A DNA stretch of 64,000 nt from Vanilla planifolia (Eukaryota > Streptophyta > Magnoliopsida > Asparagales > Orchidaceae). Position numbers and translations under genes: made by a program. The notes below the pieces were generated by a model. It saw nothing but the letters and a program-made list of their open reading frames with translations. It had not been told where the DNA came from and made no database searches. The DNA lies in contig CM043877.1 of assembly GCA_023846275.1 (NCBI GenBank), positions 10,709,107 to 10,773,106 on the forward strand, read 5' to 3'. Of the stretch, positions 1 through 15,600 are shown piece by piece. Within the stretch, counting starts at the first letter, position 1. Each line of letters begins with the position of its first letter.

Positions 1-559
1 TCAGTTCGATTTTCGATAAGAGAATTGATATTTTTAGATTTTGTTTTGATTCTGCCTTTTTAATCGGAGAAATGAATTGATAGCAAAAAAACTGGACTTC
101 ATATATATTATGTTTTTAGGTTCATTCAGTTTGCCTTTATAGTTTTCTATTTTATTCTGGTCAAATTCTAGATTATGATGTAGAATTTAACCAAGTCAAA
201 ACAGGAAGTTCAATTGATTCAGTTTGATTCGATTTTAGAACAAAATTCTTTTTTCTAGTTTGGTTTCTAGTTTTATTTAACCGAAAGCTAATTTGATTCG
301 ACCAATCTGTTTAACTGAACCAACAAAATGCACACCCCTAGCTGCTAGCTCTCATCAAATTGAAAAGTTCCTAAACAAGAATTAGCTAGTTAACAACCTT
401 TTTACATGACGAAAGGTGATTTCTAGTGGTAGTCACACACAAATTTCCAGATCACCTATATCGTCTTAAAGTGCTATGCGAATTACATGATGAATTAATT
501 TTGGAATACAATGTCTACACTTAGTTCCATGAAAGTATTTCTTTTTTTGGCAAACGTAC
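1..559. other. start of intron 9 of the CinA/NMNAT-like gene
   Basis: AT-rich sequence following the donor at 559. I translated the minus strand looking for the expected continuation after SAINADKPPL and saw none. No repeat or RNA gene is recognised. Confidence 0.6.
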
Positions 560-666
560 CTAGCTTCTTGAATTGCTCAACACGTCTTTTAATTTCAACT
601 ACTTCCAGAGGTGGTTTATCTGCATTAATAGCTGAGATCTCAAAGCATGGAAATCCATAGCATAAG
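560..666 (-). CDS. CinA/NMNAT-like gene, exon 9 (last in window)
   Basis: Codes Ser236 (split) to Leu271 plus the first base of the next codon, with FPCFEISAINADKPPL. The acceptor is gtgcag at 672-667 and the donor gtacgt at 559-554. It ends mid-codon, so at least one further exon exists. None is recognisable in positions 1-559. Confidence 0.87.
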
Positions 667-3600
667 CTGCACTAATTAAAAAAGTTCAGTTAAAAACCTA
701 CCATGGCTAATAAACAAACTTCAGTTAAAAACCTGACACAACGCATCACTGAATAAAAGAAACAGGCAGCACAAATACCGTGGAATGGAAATTAACATCA
801 ATTGTAGACATATATAACAATATCACCGGAAATACAACACATATTGGTTATAGAAGGATTTCAAAACGGTTTTGTGCCAGAAATATAATGCATATTGTTG
901 TTTTCACACCCACTATATTTGAAATATTGTAACACATTAAGAATGACAGTTCAGCACACTCTTTTTTTTTCCAATTTTGCCATATTAAATTAAATCAGAA
1001 AACTTTCCTTTGCTATTAAATTAAACATGGGCCTAATATGAACAAGATGTCAAGCTGCTCAAAGTAAGATATACTTGGAGTAACATTACTATCATTAACG
1101 TAAAGATAGGACCCAATCCTATGAAAATAACAACTGAACTTTTCTTATACATTGGATTTTATCTGTGGTACCATGAAAATCAAAATAGAAAGCTGGTGAA
1201 CTTCATCTTCAATGATTGAAATAGGTCAAAAATGATTTTCATGAGATTTATTTGAAAAAGTACTTCTCTAAAATCAAAGCAACTTTTTTTTTTGGGATAA
1301 AAGTGGGGGTTCCAAGATCCAATACAACAAAATAGTAACCCCTACGGATACACGTTGGCCTCTTTAGGTCAGTTTTATTATTTTCTAATGTAGAGAAATG
1401 CAGATGGTGGTGAAACAAGACAAGTCTTCAGCTGGACCGAACAAGCTATGCTATCTCATCCGCTGCTTCATCCCAATCTCTGAGTATGTGGAAAAAAAAA
1501 AAAATCTGATGTCAAGCCCTTTAAGAAGTTGTGTTCTCTAGTGGACAGCTACCTAATTGACCAGTATTTGTGTTATTTTCTACAGTTTGAAAATAAGAGA
1601 ACAATTTCAAAATAATAATAACTAATTTTATTCAAAATTAGAAGATCACAACAACAAATCAATTGGATAATTTATCATACAAAAACATTGTTGGAAAAAT
1701 TGCATATAGGATCCCGTTGCATAACAAACTCTATGGATAGGTCTCTCTGGTTTTAACTATAGCTTAACAGGTTCCAAAAAATATCATACCTTGCAAATAG
1801 ATCCTGCCTTCATGAAAAACAAATAGATCCTCTCTTCAACAATAACTATCTAAAGAGAGGGATATCTCTTGCAAGAATAGCTAGCTCGTGAGGCACTTTT
1901 TTGGTCATTCCTAAAACTGACTTTAACCTAAAAGTAATTAACTCAAGCAAGTAAAAAAGGTGAAAGACAGTTAACTCTGTCGAAGCAAAGCATGTGGACG
2001 ACCGTCACTACAGCAGTAACAAGGCAACCTCAGCAACTCCTACAATCGCTCATGAAATTTTGTCATTGTAAGTAGTAATAGTCCCCTTCTATTAGTTATT
2101 ATGTTTTTGGTTAGCTCATTTTCATCAAGTTTGCCCCTTGTCAATTATATGATCTAGGCTATTGCAAAGGTGTCTAACGAATTTGTTAGTGAGATATTAC
2201 CATTTGTTGCTTGCCACGTATATCCATCTAATCTTTTCTGCTGCACTTGTTCATGTCATTATGGTGCTAGGGTGTTTGAAGAAATGTTTCTATTTTGTCA
2301 AGATAATGGTACAAAAAAATTTCTATTTCACTTATCACATCATCTATTTTGTATCATATGGTTGGAACAAACATTGGCTTTAGCAGCCACACAGGCAAGA
2401 CTGCAAGTTGCTTTGTAAAGTGCATTAAACAATATTGTTTACATTTGCACTAAATAAATAAATGAATGAGCACATGACAAAATATTGACCATTACTTCAT
2501 CTGTCACAACTTTCTGGCTCCTAATCAATAATTTAACTCAGATCCTTGGCAAATTAATTGGAAATAGGCCTCACAAGCATGATACATAGCAAAAAACTTT
2601 CCAACTAGCATATTCCAATCTTTTTTCTGCCAGAGTATGCATGTCAATCCAAGTACAGGTCCTCATCGACTGAGCATTACCTTGTCACATCAACTTTAGT
2701 CTAAGGGCTTTTATGAAAGACAACACCAGAAATAATCTTTTCTCTCGAATCTAGTTGTTGTGGTTCTCAATAATTTTGTTATGCAAACATCATAATGTGA
2801 TCAAAGATGTTTCTTGCCCATTGTGAAGCCTGATGTAGGGTCCATCAACAAATCACTCACAAACGGTATCTTTTCATTGCATCCTTAAAGAACAAGAAGT
2901 AAATATAAACATTGAAAACCGGAATAGTTCCAATAGCTTTGGACTAGGTTTCGAAATTCTGGTATAGATGATCACAATATTCCATTTACTAGCAAATTTT
3001 CTGCTATGAACGTTTCCTTAATGACTTATATCTAATGGCTTTATATATCTGAACCATTTTATTTTCCTTGCAAAAAAAACTACTAATTATGCACAGAAAA
3101 TCAGTGAAATTTCACAATTCATGGGATCTTCAGTTGTGGAGAAATAGGAGTGTGTCGATAATCATGCCTAGTAGGTTTACTGCATGAATTAGGTGGCTCG
3201 AAAACCCTGCTCAAAATATTCAGGCTCCGCCTTTTGATTCTCTATAGTTCACCTCTAATGACCTTAGAGAGAGATCCTCGAGAGTTTGCAGATATCCTCG
3301 AAACCTAGTCAAAATTTCTTGAAATCTTCTCTAAAGAGCTCATAAACTTTTGTATACCACTCTCAATGAGGCTTATGTTTCTTTTCCAAAGAGCGATAAA
3401 AATTCCATAAAGTAATATCTTGAATTAATACTCAGTAAATTATCTTCTACATTGCTAACATCTCCATGATAAGTCCTAAGAGTTGTTGAGATCACTCGAG
3501 CAAATTACTATGTAACTCTAATCATTGGCACAATTGAATCAGTCTCATTCCAGAGGAATGACTCAAGGATTTGTTTATTTCATCAAACTAAGAAAATGAG

Positions 3601-6600
3601 ATGATGAAAAGCATGTCTTCTAATATGGAAAGTAACATTGGTTCCAATCCTTATAGTCGTCTCCCTTCTCTCAAGTGTACCTCGAATAGTGGATCCTCAT
3701 TGCTACTGATGAGCTCATCTAGTGATGTAGCAACTCATGGATCCCTTCATCTATTAAAGAAGGCTTGAATGGTTTCAAAGTTTCGATTTTCACGATCGAA
3801 TAGATTTCCATATGGAGCAACTAAAGAATTTTCATTGATTTTCTTTATAACTCAAAATGGACCGTACCAAATAGCTTTTAATTTTCTTTCTTAAAATTTT
3901 AATTGGTCCTACCTAAAGAGGTATAACTAAACTATTTCTCTAACATTGGTTTTCTTTTCAACAATATGTGTTCCACATCTCTTTTTGCACTTTTCTTGCA
4001 CGAGTTGTAGCTGCTTCTCAATTGCAATAAAAAATTGTCTGAATACTCCTAATGTATTTATGCACTTTTTGTTCTCTAGAACCAAAGCATGATAGTTGAG
4101 CTTAAGGAATGCAAATGCAACCTTAATTTAACTAGAAATACCAAAGATGGAAAAATGTCTCCAACTGATCAAGCAAATAATCTAAATTCTCAACATTAAT
4201 CTAGCCATCATAGATTGATAGTTCTACTTCTACCACTGCATGAAAAGATCAGGCATGATGTTCACCTTGCCAAGAAGCAATGAAGTTGAAAATTTTATTT
4301 CTAGCACGAGGGCCTCAGAATGGACCTATATCTTCACCACTATTCAAGTTCCCTTTCACATGGCTACTAAGCACCTCCTCTTGCTATGGCACAACAGCCT
4401 CCACCAAATGTTTTTGCTTTAGTATCTCCACCAATAATTAAACTTGCTGAGTAAAAGCTACAAAGGGAGCTTCCCATGCTGCTAGTGACTCGTCTCTAAG
4501 CCATGATTCTCCTCTGTAGCTTCTATTTAACGAAGAGCAATCTACTTATCTACCATTGCACAATTGTGCTATACAAATCGCCAAACAGATTTGTGTTTTG
4601 CAACCTTCTCCATAGACATTGGAAAAAAGTTCTTATGTAAAAATTCTTCAAAAGAAAGACCTACACTTTGATACTAACCTAATCCATATCCCTCCAACAT
4701 AAGAACTTCTACGAGATCACCCTTGCATTAACAAGGACTTTTTGAGGGGTGGTCTAGAAAATTGAATATGAAATAATAAGAAAATCAAAGGAAAAAAACT
4801 CCAGTAGGAATTCATCTTGCTAATGCGACACTAATGATCTAATAAGATCAATAAATCAAACATTCACACGAACAAATTTCAAATCTTAAGTATAGAGAGT
4901 AAAAGAAACGAATTAGATGAAAGAAATAAAGTTCATTACAAATACTCAACAACGGTAGCTAAAAACCCTTAAGGGACCTTTACTTAACTAGGATAATAAA
5001 TACAAGATGCATTACCTCTAAATTTCATGTCCTTACATCTTGGCACAAGCTTTATTTATACTTTGGAATCCTAATAGTTTTATTACAGCAATTTGAAAAA
5101 CATGTATAGGATATAAATTTAGGATCAATTTGCAGAGAACATTCAAAATGATCAAACCTTGGCTCAAAAACCTATTTGTTTATCCTTAATTAGTTGTTAA
5201 AGTTGTTAGAAAAAATTCATAATATTAACTCAAATTCGAAGATTTGAGTCAAATAGGACAACCCAATAATCCAATTCAATAAAAAAAAAACAATTTGAAA
5301 AGTCCTGAAATCATCGAATAAGACCGTCTTTCCATTCCATCAGAAAGTTCAATCAAATTTATGTTGAAAAAGTTGTTTACATCGGACCATCTTACCAAGA
5401 GATCGAACCATCCTATGTAAACTTTGGGCTATCTAATCTGTCTTACAAGAAACTCTTACAAATTTTGGCCAAAACTTTTCACATTAATATTAGTATTCGT
5501 CAATTTACACTAATATTAGAATTCAAGGATTTTTCATGCATTGAAAAGTTAAGATGTTTTACAACATCCTAGCTCGAAACTTTATTGAAATGCAATCGGA
5601 TCATGGTAAAAAACGGCCACCAATTTGCTCCTAAGATAAGCAAGTTGCAAATCAAGAGATGATCCAGGTTGTCTCCCTGACTCTTTGCACTTCTTCGGCA
5701 TCCTATTTGTTGATGCTTAAGGATCATTATAATAAGAAATTGATCTATGTTTGATCCCCCTAATCAATTAGTGAATTTATTGATGTCCAAAATCAACCAC
5801 ACTCCATACAAGATTTTGCAAATTGCATCAAGTTTACTAGATAGAAATTGAAGAGCGTTTGCAACTTAAGAAATATAATTTTTGATTAATTATCTCCTCT
5901 GTGACATATTTATGAAAGGGGTACTATGTACTTTGCAGCTTTTTTCCAAGTAATTGACAAATCAATATAAATTTGTAAAAGGTTCTATCATGTAGATTGT
6001 GCTCCAGCAAAATTCCATGCATATTAGCAGCTAGCCTTAAGTAAAAGAGTGGAACTCTTTCCTGGTTTCATGTTGGGTTAGGCTATAAACTTTAATAACA
6101 AAGCAAGGAAAAACTTTTTCTGTTCAAATCCTCAGCCTTCTCAAACCTCTTCAACAAAACAGCTAGGCTTATGAGTGAAAAAAGTGTATAGAACAAGTCT
6201 TTTTAGAGTGGTTTCAATTGTAGATGTTTGATATTTAGATGCCACCAACTTTATGGAAAACAAGAAGCATAGTGAAAGAACAATATCCAAATAGCACAAC
6301 CTTAACAAGCCAAGGTGGGTAGCAAAGGAAGTCAAACATTGGTGGAATCAACAATTTACTTTTCTACTATCATTTAGAAGAATGAATTCTCTTTCAAAAA
6401 AAGTGGCTTATAATCTAGGTTTAGACCATAAGGAGTTGCTAAGGAAGGCAACCCAAACTATACTCCAACAAACCTTAGAACAAACCAATAAACTAACATA
6501 ACCAATAAAAATTGGAGTTGCTTCATTGATTTGGAGTTCGTTGATCAAAATCGAACAAACTACACAAATACTTCTAAATTGATCTAGCAACGAAAAGAGG

Positions 6601-9600
6601 TTTTCCTAGGTTCAAGTTGGTCTCTCAATCAAATGTACATTTCAACCGCTTCAAAGATTGACTTAACCCCAAAAATGACTAAAAGAAGAGAGTAATAGTT
6701 ACGATACTCAATTATATCAATGAATTACCTAAAATTGAATTTTATCATTTGAGTTGATTACTACAATATTGAACATCAAGGGAGCTAGCAACTTAAAGAG
6801 ATATTTAAAATAATACCTCCTTTTTGACATGTATACATGGTGCTTCGTATTCCTTTCTTTGATACTTGGGGGAACTTTTTGCTTTGTAAAAAAAAATCCT
6901 TCATGAAGTTTTTATAAGCTAACTAGATTCCTTATATATGGTTTATATGACTTAGATAAAAAAGGGTAACTTGTTCCTATCTGGTGTTTTGCAATGGTAA
7001 ACCCTAACAAGTAAAAAAGAATTATTTTTTTCTTTTACGTCATTCTTCTCAATCATTTTTCACTCTCGACTAAGTGCGCGAACGTGAGAAATAATATCGT
7101 GTTGCATCCACCCTACAAAACTATATCATTAGAGTATGTGTCCAAATACATCATAGAATATCATATCATTGGAGTATTACATCTAAACCCATCCTAAAAT
7201 ATCATATCATTGAAGTACAACATACATAAGGCCATCTCAAAAACTATGATTTGTACATTTTGTTAAAATCTTGTATACCTAGATGCAATGTCCATGAGTC
7301 TCAGATGGCCATCATGTAATGGGTTAAATGAGCCAGACAAAATGATCTTCTTATCTGAATTAGCACGTTCATCTGAAAGTGCAAGTTCAATATTTTATGT
7401 AACAATAGTAACATCAGAGAATTAAAGAGAACGATAAATTAGATTTAACTACCATCAAAAAATTTATAAATTTTCATGCATATTTTCCCATCAATAATTT
7501 GTTGAAGTTCTTGATCTTCATCAAACTGCTTTTCAGATTCAATAGGCAGTTCAATTTCATGTAGACTAGAAGTAAATTCCCCTGAGACATTGCAAGCATC
7601 TGCAATTGCCTTCTCAAAAAAAAAAGAAAATAGTTCATAAATATGCTAATATGATAATGGCACGTTATAATTCAATTTTTTCTACATTCTGAGAACATTT
7701 GAATATTCATTTTTCACATTTCAATCAATACTACTAATTGAAAAGAGCTGAAACCAAAAGGAAGAATGCACTTCGAAGCTGAAAAAAGAAATACATAAGA
7801 ATATTGCTTTAAGATACTTGAACAAAATTTGCAAAAAGAAACTAGTGACAGCAAAAAAAAAAATAACAATGTAATGACGAGATGAAAATTTTATTTGTAA
7901 GTTTATTATCAACCTTCTCAAAAAGAACATTTAAAGCCAGACTTTATCAACATATGAACTCATTTGTCTTTTGAAGTTTTAAGTTTTGATGGTAGTGTCC
8001 TGAGTTTACATATGTACTAGAGACTTGATGGGTAGCACAAGGAGCGAATTACCTTCAAAGATCAAAAATTGCACAAGCCTATAGATTTGTGGCGAAGGCC
8101 TAATATAATTATTTTTCGTTCTGATCCACACAGTTGAGAAGAGGAATGGAAATACCCATATATGTGTACATGTATAGGTTTAATAGGTATATGCATATCT
8201 AGATCAACACATGCCTTTATACATATATAAAAGTATGTGTAAATATGCCTGACGTACTCAGAAATATATGTTTTCAAAATGAAAATTTAACAGAAGTTCA
8301 GAAAATTGATCTCTACTTTTGCTTTAATTAAATATGAATTAATTGTAAATAATGCAAGCCAAACCTGGACTGACATTAGATCAAACTCTTTACATCCTTA
8401 ACCTATTCTAATCAAAATCACATTAGATTCATGCCTAACTTGACTGGGTTCGCTACAGATGAAAGCGGTTCTAGAATTTGTTTCAAAAGTAGTTAATTTA
8501 GCCCACACCTCAGTTTTTAATTACTCTTTGACTAGGATCATCATTGCTAACATTTAATACATGATTTAGTTCATTAAGTATACATCTTAACATCTACTTG
8601 TAGTCATAACCATTCATAACTTATCAAAAAACAAATCTGTTAAAGAAAATCAAAGAAGGCCCCGTCATTTATTACAAGGTAATACTAAAACCGCATGAAT
8701 TCTGTTGGAAGGAATCCACACAGCTAGCTTTCACAACATTATCTATAGAGAGGCTAGGTCAGCAAGTTCAAAACTACAATTTTGGAATGCTTATGGACGG
8801 CATATATTGTTGTACCGAGCAATATGCCCTCTTCTAGTTGGTAATCAAATGCAATAAAATTTATAAGAATCTTACATGACAGAATAGAGAAGCCACCTCA
8901 AAAATGAGAGAAAGTAGTTCCTAAAATGAATGAACAAATCCAAGAGCATATAGAATTAAGTACAAACCTAGTTTATGTGCATTACCTAAGATGTAGGAGA
9001 AGAAACAGAGCAAAAAAGACTTGCCCAGAAAAAACATTACTATGACACTTCCATAAAAGCATTTTATACCTTCAGTAAAAAATGGCTTGAAATTTTGTCT
9101 TCTTCTTCTCTAGTCCGCAAATCCTAAAACAATATATATGACTTGCTTCAGTGCCAATGGAACTTCAATTATTAAAAAGAAGAGAAAAGAACAATGATTG
9201 ATACTCTATGCACCTTAATAAAAGTAACATTTGACGACCAAAGACGATTGCAAGTTCGTGTTGACAGGTAAAACCTGGGCAAACAGTGATGTTAACTAAT
9301 AAAGCAATTCAAGAAAGAAATAAATGCTGCAAGAGCTACACACAGAAAACTTTGCATAAATTGGAAAGGCTATTAAAGACAATATTTACGGACTTAAACC
9401 TTCAATCAACATAAGTAAGCAGAAAAAATGATCAAAAATGAAAATAAAACTCAACAAATGCAAAGGAATAACTTGAACAAAGTTGTCCTCAAGCAGCTGT
9501 TTCCACTACATAGTGCTAGGAAACTTGACTGGAGCGAGAATTACAACAATGTGAAAGAAGTCATGCCATATTTACTTATCAAGAAAGTCTGCATAAAGGA

Positions 9601-12600
9601 ACAAGAGCACTCCTCTAATGATTATCTTCCAATTGTATACATTTCCAAACATGACGGTTTTCCAGGTGCCAGCAAAGCAGATATGTTTGTCAAAAAATTT
9701 AGTTTGGATATGTTTTCATTTAATCTCAAACTATTATTTCTTTCCACTTGAGCATTACTCATCCCAGTGGCATTAAATTTCCAACAAAGGCATCTAAACT
9801 TCAAAATTTTTTAGAGCATAACTTCTCTTTAGTCTCTTGTTTCTAGTCAATATGCCATATATACGGTTAATTTCAGCTTCAAGCTCATGTAACAATTCAT
9901 TCATCACCAGTAAAATCTGATCTTAAATATACCGCCCTTTAAAACATAATCCTTTTGTGATTAAATAACCAGGCCATTAGTTATGTTCTTTATGAAATTA
10001 TGATTCGCAAGAGATCAACTTTACAGACTCAACAAAGGCATTTGGAAAGATGAAGAGCTTTACAATTCAGCCCAACAGTCTGATCATAGCATCTAAAGGT
10101 GAAGATAGAAAAAATTGGGATTGATTACACAACTATAAAATGCAAATGAGCCAATTTAAGATTATTGAACCATCCAATCATACATTGAACCATTCAAAAA
10201 GCTCATCGCAATGTTCCGATGGAGAGAGTCAATAAGTTTACAAGAAATCATATCGATCAAAGCATCTAATCACGGAATTAGAAAGTAGTAAAAAGTAGGG
10301 ATTTTTATAGCACAAACTCGATTTACCTTGATTGGGTCATCCAATCTAGGAATTAGCCAGTCTGTTTGACAGCAGCTTCATTTGTTATGTCAAACTTATC
10401 TTCCCCAAATCTTCAAATTGAAATTTGAATTGTTTAGAACATCTACAACTTGATCAAGCTCCTTGACAAAGATATATCTAGTATTTGAACTTAAATACTG
10501 ATGTAAATTCTTTGGGGCCTTAAAACTATAAAAGAATATCCCAAGAGTTCGTGCATCACGCTTCCAACATCATAACTCTGAAAAGCAATCTCCTCCATTG
10601 CTATTTGTGACAGTTTAAATACTAGCTCACTTTTTCCAAATATTCTTTCCCTCTACTTCATTTTCCCTTGCCACATTTTTTTGAGTGTGCATTTTATGAG
10701 CGCTGAAATCCTATTACAGGAAGGAGAATACAGCAACAAGGACTTCTTGCGTAGGCTTATGGATTACAAAGGTACAGTAGCCTTAGTTACATCTCCACCC
10801 AAGACTAAATTATTTGTTATGTTTTGCATCTTCAGCCTTGTCCTCAACCTCAGAATGCATAAAGCATATCACCTGAAGAGACGAAAGACAAGGATGGGAA
10901 TCAAATTTTAGTATCAAGGTTAGTTTTCCGATCTTCTATGACGAATAAGTGTGCTGTGGTTCTGCAAGGATTCATATGATACAATTGAAAACAGTCAAAA
11001 TTATTGGACAAAGAGCAATAGTATAGTAACAAACAAGAAAAGCCTGTGGCTCAAAGAGAGAAAGGATGGACTGAATGGGAAATACCATTCCGATGTATAT
11101 TTGTTCTGTTTTGCATCTTCAACCTTGTTCTCAACCTTAGAATGCATGAAGTATATCACCTCAAGAGACTTAAGGCAAGGATAGGAATCAAATTTTAGTA
11201 TCAAAGTTAGTTTCCAATCTTCTATGAAGAATTAGTAAGCTGTGGTTCTGCAAGATATCATATGATACAATTGAAAGGAGTCAAAGTTTTTGGCCAGGTA
11301 GCAAGAGTATATTGACAAACGAGAAAAGCTTGTGGTTCAAAGAGGATCGACTGAATGGGAAATAACATTCCAAAGCTTATTTAACAGTTTTAAGCACTGA
11401 TAACGATATTTAACTAAAAGCAAATAGTGGAGACTTCTATGCCACAACAACAATAAGGGATTCACAACTATGTGGAAGGCTACTTAATAGCTGGCTGTGG
11501 CATGCGTTCATTTTGTGACCCACATGTTGAACAATGGTATCAACATCACCATTACTCAGATTGTATACAAAAGATAGGCCATTTAAGGTTAAGTTCAAGA
11601 TTAAACTACCAATCTATGATGGGAAGATCAAGAAGATCAAAAGTTGGATAGATCCATTAGAGATGTACTTTTGTTGTATTAGTATTTCAGTCAAGATGGA
11701 CTTTTGTTTGTGTACCTTGATGATAAACATCATGCCCTAATGTGGTGGAATACCCAACTGCACTCTAGTGTTGGACAAAAGTAACCTAAACAAACTTCAA
11801 AAAGCTCTAACATGAAGTGTTCCATCCTATGGAGGATTACAAGGAAAGAGAGTAAATGGCACAGCCAAAGAAAATGTTAGGAACAATCAATACAGGAGTA
11901 GATAGACCTAAGAGTTTTGCAACAGTTAATTACACAATGTTTATGTCAACAAGTCAATAACATGAAAGAAATTTTTTGACCTGCATGCACATATAGCTAC
12001 CAAATTGAATGTATTTACTTCTCAACAATCAATACAGGATTAGATAGACCTAAGAGTTTTCCAACAGTTAATTACCCAATGTTTCTGTCAACAAGTCAAT
12101 AACATGAAAGAAATTTTTTCACATGCAGGCACATATGGCTACCAAATTGAATGTATTTACTTCTCAACAATTTGGCAAGCAGGTTTGCAATGAAAATTGA
12201 GAAGAGAGGGAAGCCATAAAACAACACTAGAAGGATAAGAAGCAGAACTAAGAGCTAAGGTAAAGAGGAGAAGAAACAAAAAAGAAGAAACTCTCTTAAT
12301 CTACTTCTTTCAACTCAAGAAAAACATCAATGATATGTAAGCATAGGAAAGAAAATGGCGACACCAAGGATACGTGTCACCACCTTCATGCAAACCTGAG
12401 AAATTCTAAAAGAGGCAAAAAGAAAAATGCCAATGTTATAAATCCAAAATTTTGTTGGAGCAAAGATTACAAGACAATGCAAATTTCACTTCGCTATCGA
12501 CAAGCATTACATTAATGAGGTCCAATGCGAGGTGGTATCACTTAACTTATGTCTTATGTGAATTGTAGGGATCAATATCTATATGACCAAGCGGCATCTT

Positions 12601-15600
12601 CTACTGAAAGCCACAATAGTATGTATTTATGAAAGTTGTAGGTAAATGATATAGTAAGGTTATGTGACAACAAAAATGGAGATTGTGGCTACTAAACAAG
12701 CAAAACTTCTAAACAATTCCTACCCAATTTTTCACCTAATAGTTAGTTTGTCCTCCAAAGAGAAAAGTACAACAACAAGAGATACTTGATAAGAGACTAA
12801 AGAAGCTACTTCAATCATTGTTTGAAAAGGTCCATGGTTTACCACCTTGACGTGTTATGAAGCACGAGATAAAGTTGGTGTCAAACTTTCAATTGTTAAA
12901 TTTAGTTTAAAAGAATTTTGTGAACAAAACAAAGAGATCAATAGGCAAATTGCAAAGTTTGTAGGAAATGGGATTATCAAACCTAGTAGCCCTTCAAGTA
13001 GCATATTGATTGTTTTGACACTTAAAGGGATAAAAGATGAAATACGTATATCAATTATCACAACTTAAACAAAATAAGCAAGAAAATAAGAATTTCACAA
13101 AATAAATAAGAAAAACAAGAATTTCTTGTGAAAAAGTAGATGATATGAAAGATTAGTTAAAACTTGCAAATGATTTCTCTAAGTTGAATTTGAATTTTAA
13201 CAACTATTAAGTTTCCATCAAGGAGGAGCATACTACAAAGGCAACCTAAAAAATTAAGTGTGGACTTTATAAGTGATTGCTAATGCCACTCGGTTTTTGC
13301 AATTTGACAACAACATTCATAAATTCCATGAATGATATCCTTAAGATTATATATAGAACAATTTGTAATTATATATCTAGATGATATCCACATTTACAAC
13401 ATTCATATGAAAGATTATCAACGAATTATCTTAGAAGCTCTTCACAAGAATCAATCTAAATTCAACCCTTACCTACGGAAGAGAGAAATGCAGGCAGATA
13501 AAGAGAAGGTGAAGACCATACAAGAATGCCATTCACCAAGAAAGACCATCGAGGTATGTAGTTTCTTTGGGGCACAATGGCATTTAGCAAGTATATTTGA
13601 AATTTTCTCTGTTAATGAATCCACTCAACATGCACCCATAAAAAAGCAAAATAATAAGTTTAAAATAGGGTCAGCTTTCAAAGGGTTTCCTAGACTATTC
13701 GAAGCAATTGACTAGTCACCTTAAATAATTTCAGCAAATCGCCCAAGGTAATTAGCTAATCACTTAAGAGTAATCAAAGCAATTCTTTAAAAATTTTTTT
13801 TTTTTTTATTTTTCTCAATACATGAACCATTTTACCCTTATGTTATGAATAGAAACATCCAACCTGTAATTGAACTGCTCACCTAGCAAGTCACTTAGGT
13901 CATTGAGTCATAATAACATCATACTATGACATTTTTAGTCACATGGTCAAGAAAAATCCACAACTTTTTGGAGCTCTAATATCAAGAGGATTAGTTTACT
14001 ATGTCTAGTAAGAAACATTGATTTGATTATTTTAATCATCAATTTTCTTAATTTAGGTCTAATTGCTCAATTACAACTTCAACTCCAAGTGGAGGATTGT
14101 CATTTAGGCCATTGGAAGGGTCAGCCTAAATGGGAGTGCCCATTCCAAACATTTCAAAAAAGACCAACATCATTTTAGTAACTTTCCTCTTTATACTCCC
14201 TCTTGAATACTACAATATTTTCTCTTTTACACTGCTCATAGTTCTATACGATCATTAAACCCACAAGCAGTCTATGCTAATCACCACATACAATCGATGA
14301 ACCACCCTAAGTAATTAGTTTAGAATAACCCAAAAGATCTCAAATCGTCCCAAGATGATCAAATCATAGTTTGCAATCAAGAGCTGGTTTGAGCTTGGAT
14401 CTCAAGGAGTTCTTTTGAGCTAATGTCCTAAGGATATGTAGTAAAATAATTATTAGCTTGATCACTAGAAATTTACAACATTTGCCCATGTGGAATATTT
14501 TCCACATTTATATTCATTTGTAAACAGTAATTTTTTATGCCTAGTTATAACCATAATGTGAGGAACCTTATCTCTGATCTATTTAATTATATGCATCAAT
14601 AATTGAATCAATGGCTCTCTAACTTGTTGGTAATCTATTATATACTTAGACCACAATTTGCTCTAATTGTGCCTTTACCAAATTTTGGTTAAATTATTCA
14701 AATTTTAATTCATAAAAATGTCATTAAGCTTAACAATAATCTATATCTAATCTAAAATTGAAACTCTTCTAAAGTTCATTTGCATAAGTATTATGTCCAA
14801 CATCGTATTTTGATGTAATCCAAACCATTGCTAGTAAAGCACATGGAGAGGATGAATTACTAGCACCAATTAGACTTGGTGACTATAAACAAAAAAGGAG
14901 TACAAAAAAAACTAACATGTCATTGAGCCATCCTTTTAACGTTATAGGAGTTCACCTTTTTATACAATTATGATCCATACTTCAAGGGATTACAGCAAAA
15001 GTTCATGATGGAAAGAACATGAAGTAAAACACAAGTGAATGCATGTAAATGCAAAAGTGTGATCCTAAATTTTGTCTTCATTATAGGATGATCTCACAAA
15101 AAAGTGCTCAATTTTAACACAAAAGTTCAAACTATCAAGTAAACAAACTTCCTTATAAACTACACACACTTCCATAAAATTAAACTACCTAATCAAATAC
15201 AACTCAAAAACCAAATATGTCTTAACCACTAACAATTGATTATATAAAAGAGATATAGAAAAATGTACAATCACAAGAGATTTGAAAGCTAAATAAGTAG
15301 TGAGCAAACCATCATTTGTAAGTTGCACACAAAGAACTAGCACATGGGAGAACAATCCAAGCTCTAAACCAAGTGGACTCCTCATTAATATACATGTCAA
15401 TTGTTATGTTCCTGACTAAATTGCCCCAGGCTGAAAAAAATTGGCCGACTTATTCAGTTTGCCCAAGGCAATGTCTTGATTGAACCAGCTTATTAGCTTG
15501 ATTGCATTGGGCAATACATAAACCAAATGGAGGTTTAGACTAAACTGAGACAATATTATAGAGAAAAGGGAAAAGGTGAGAAATTTAATACCAAACAAGA

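Noticed and set aside
9428..9751. 107-codon plus-strand frame in intron 4
   Set aside because: No domain, antisense to the gene with AT-driven codon content. Probably a chance frame.
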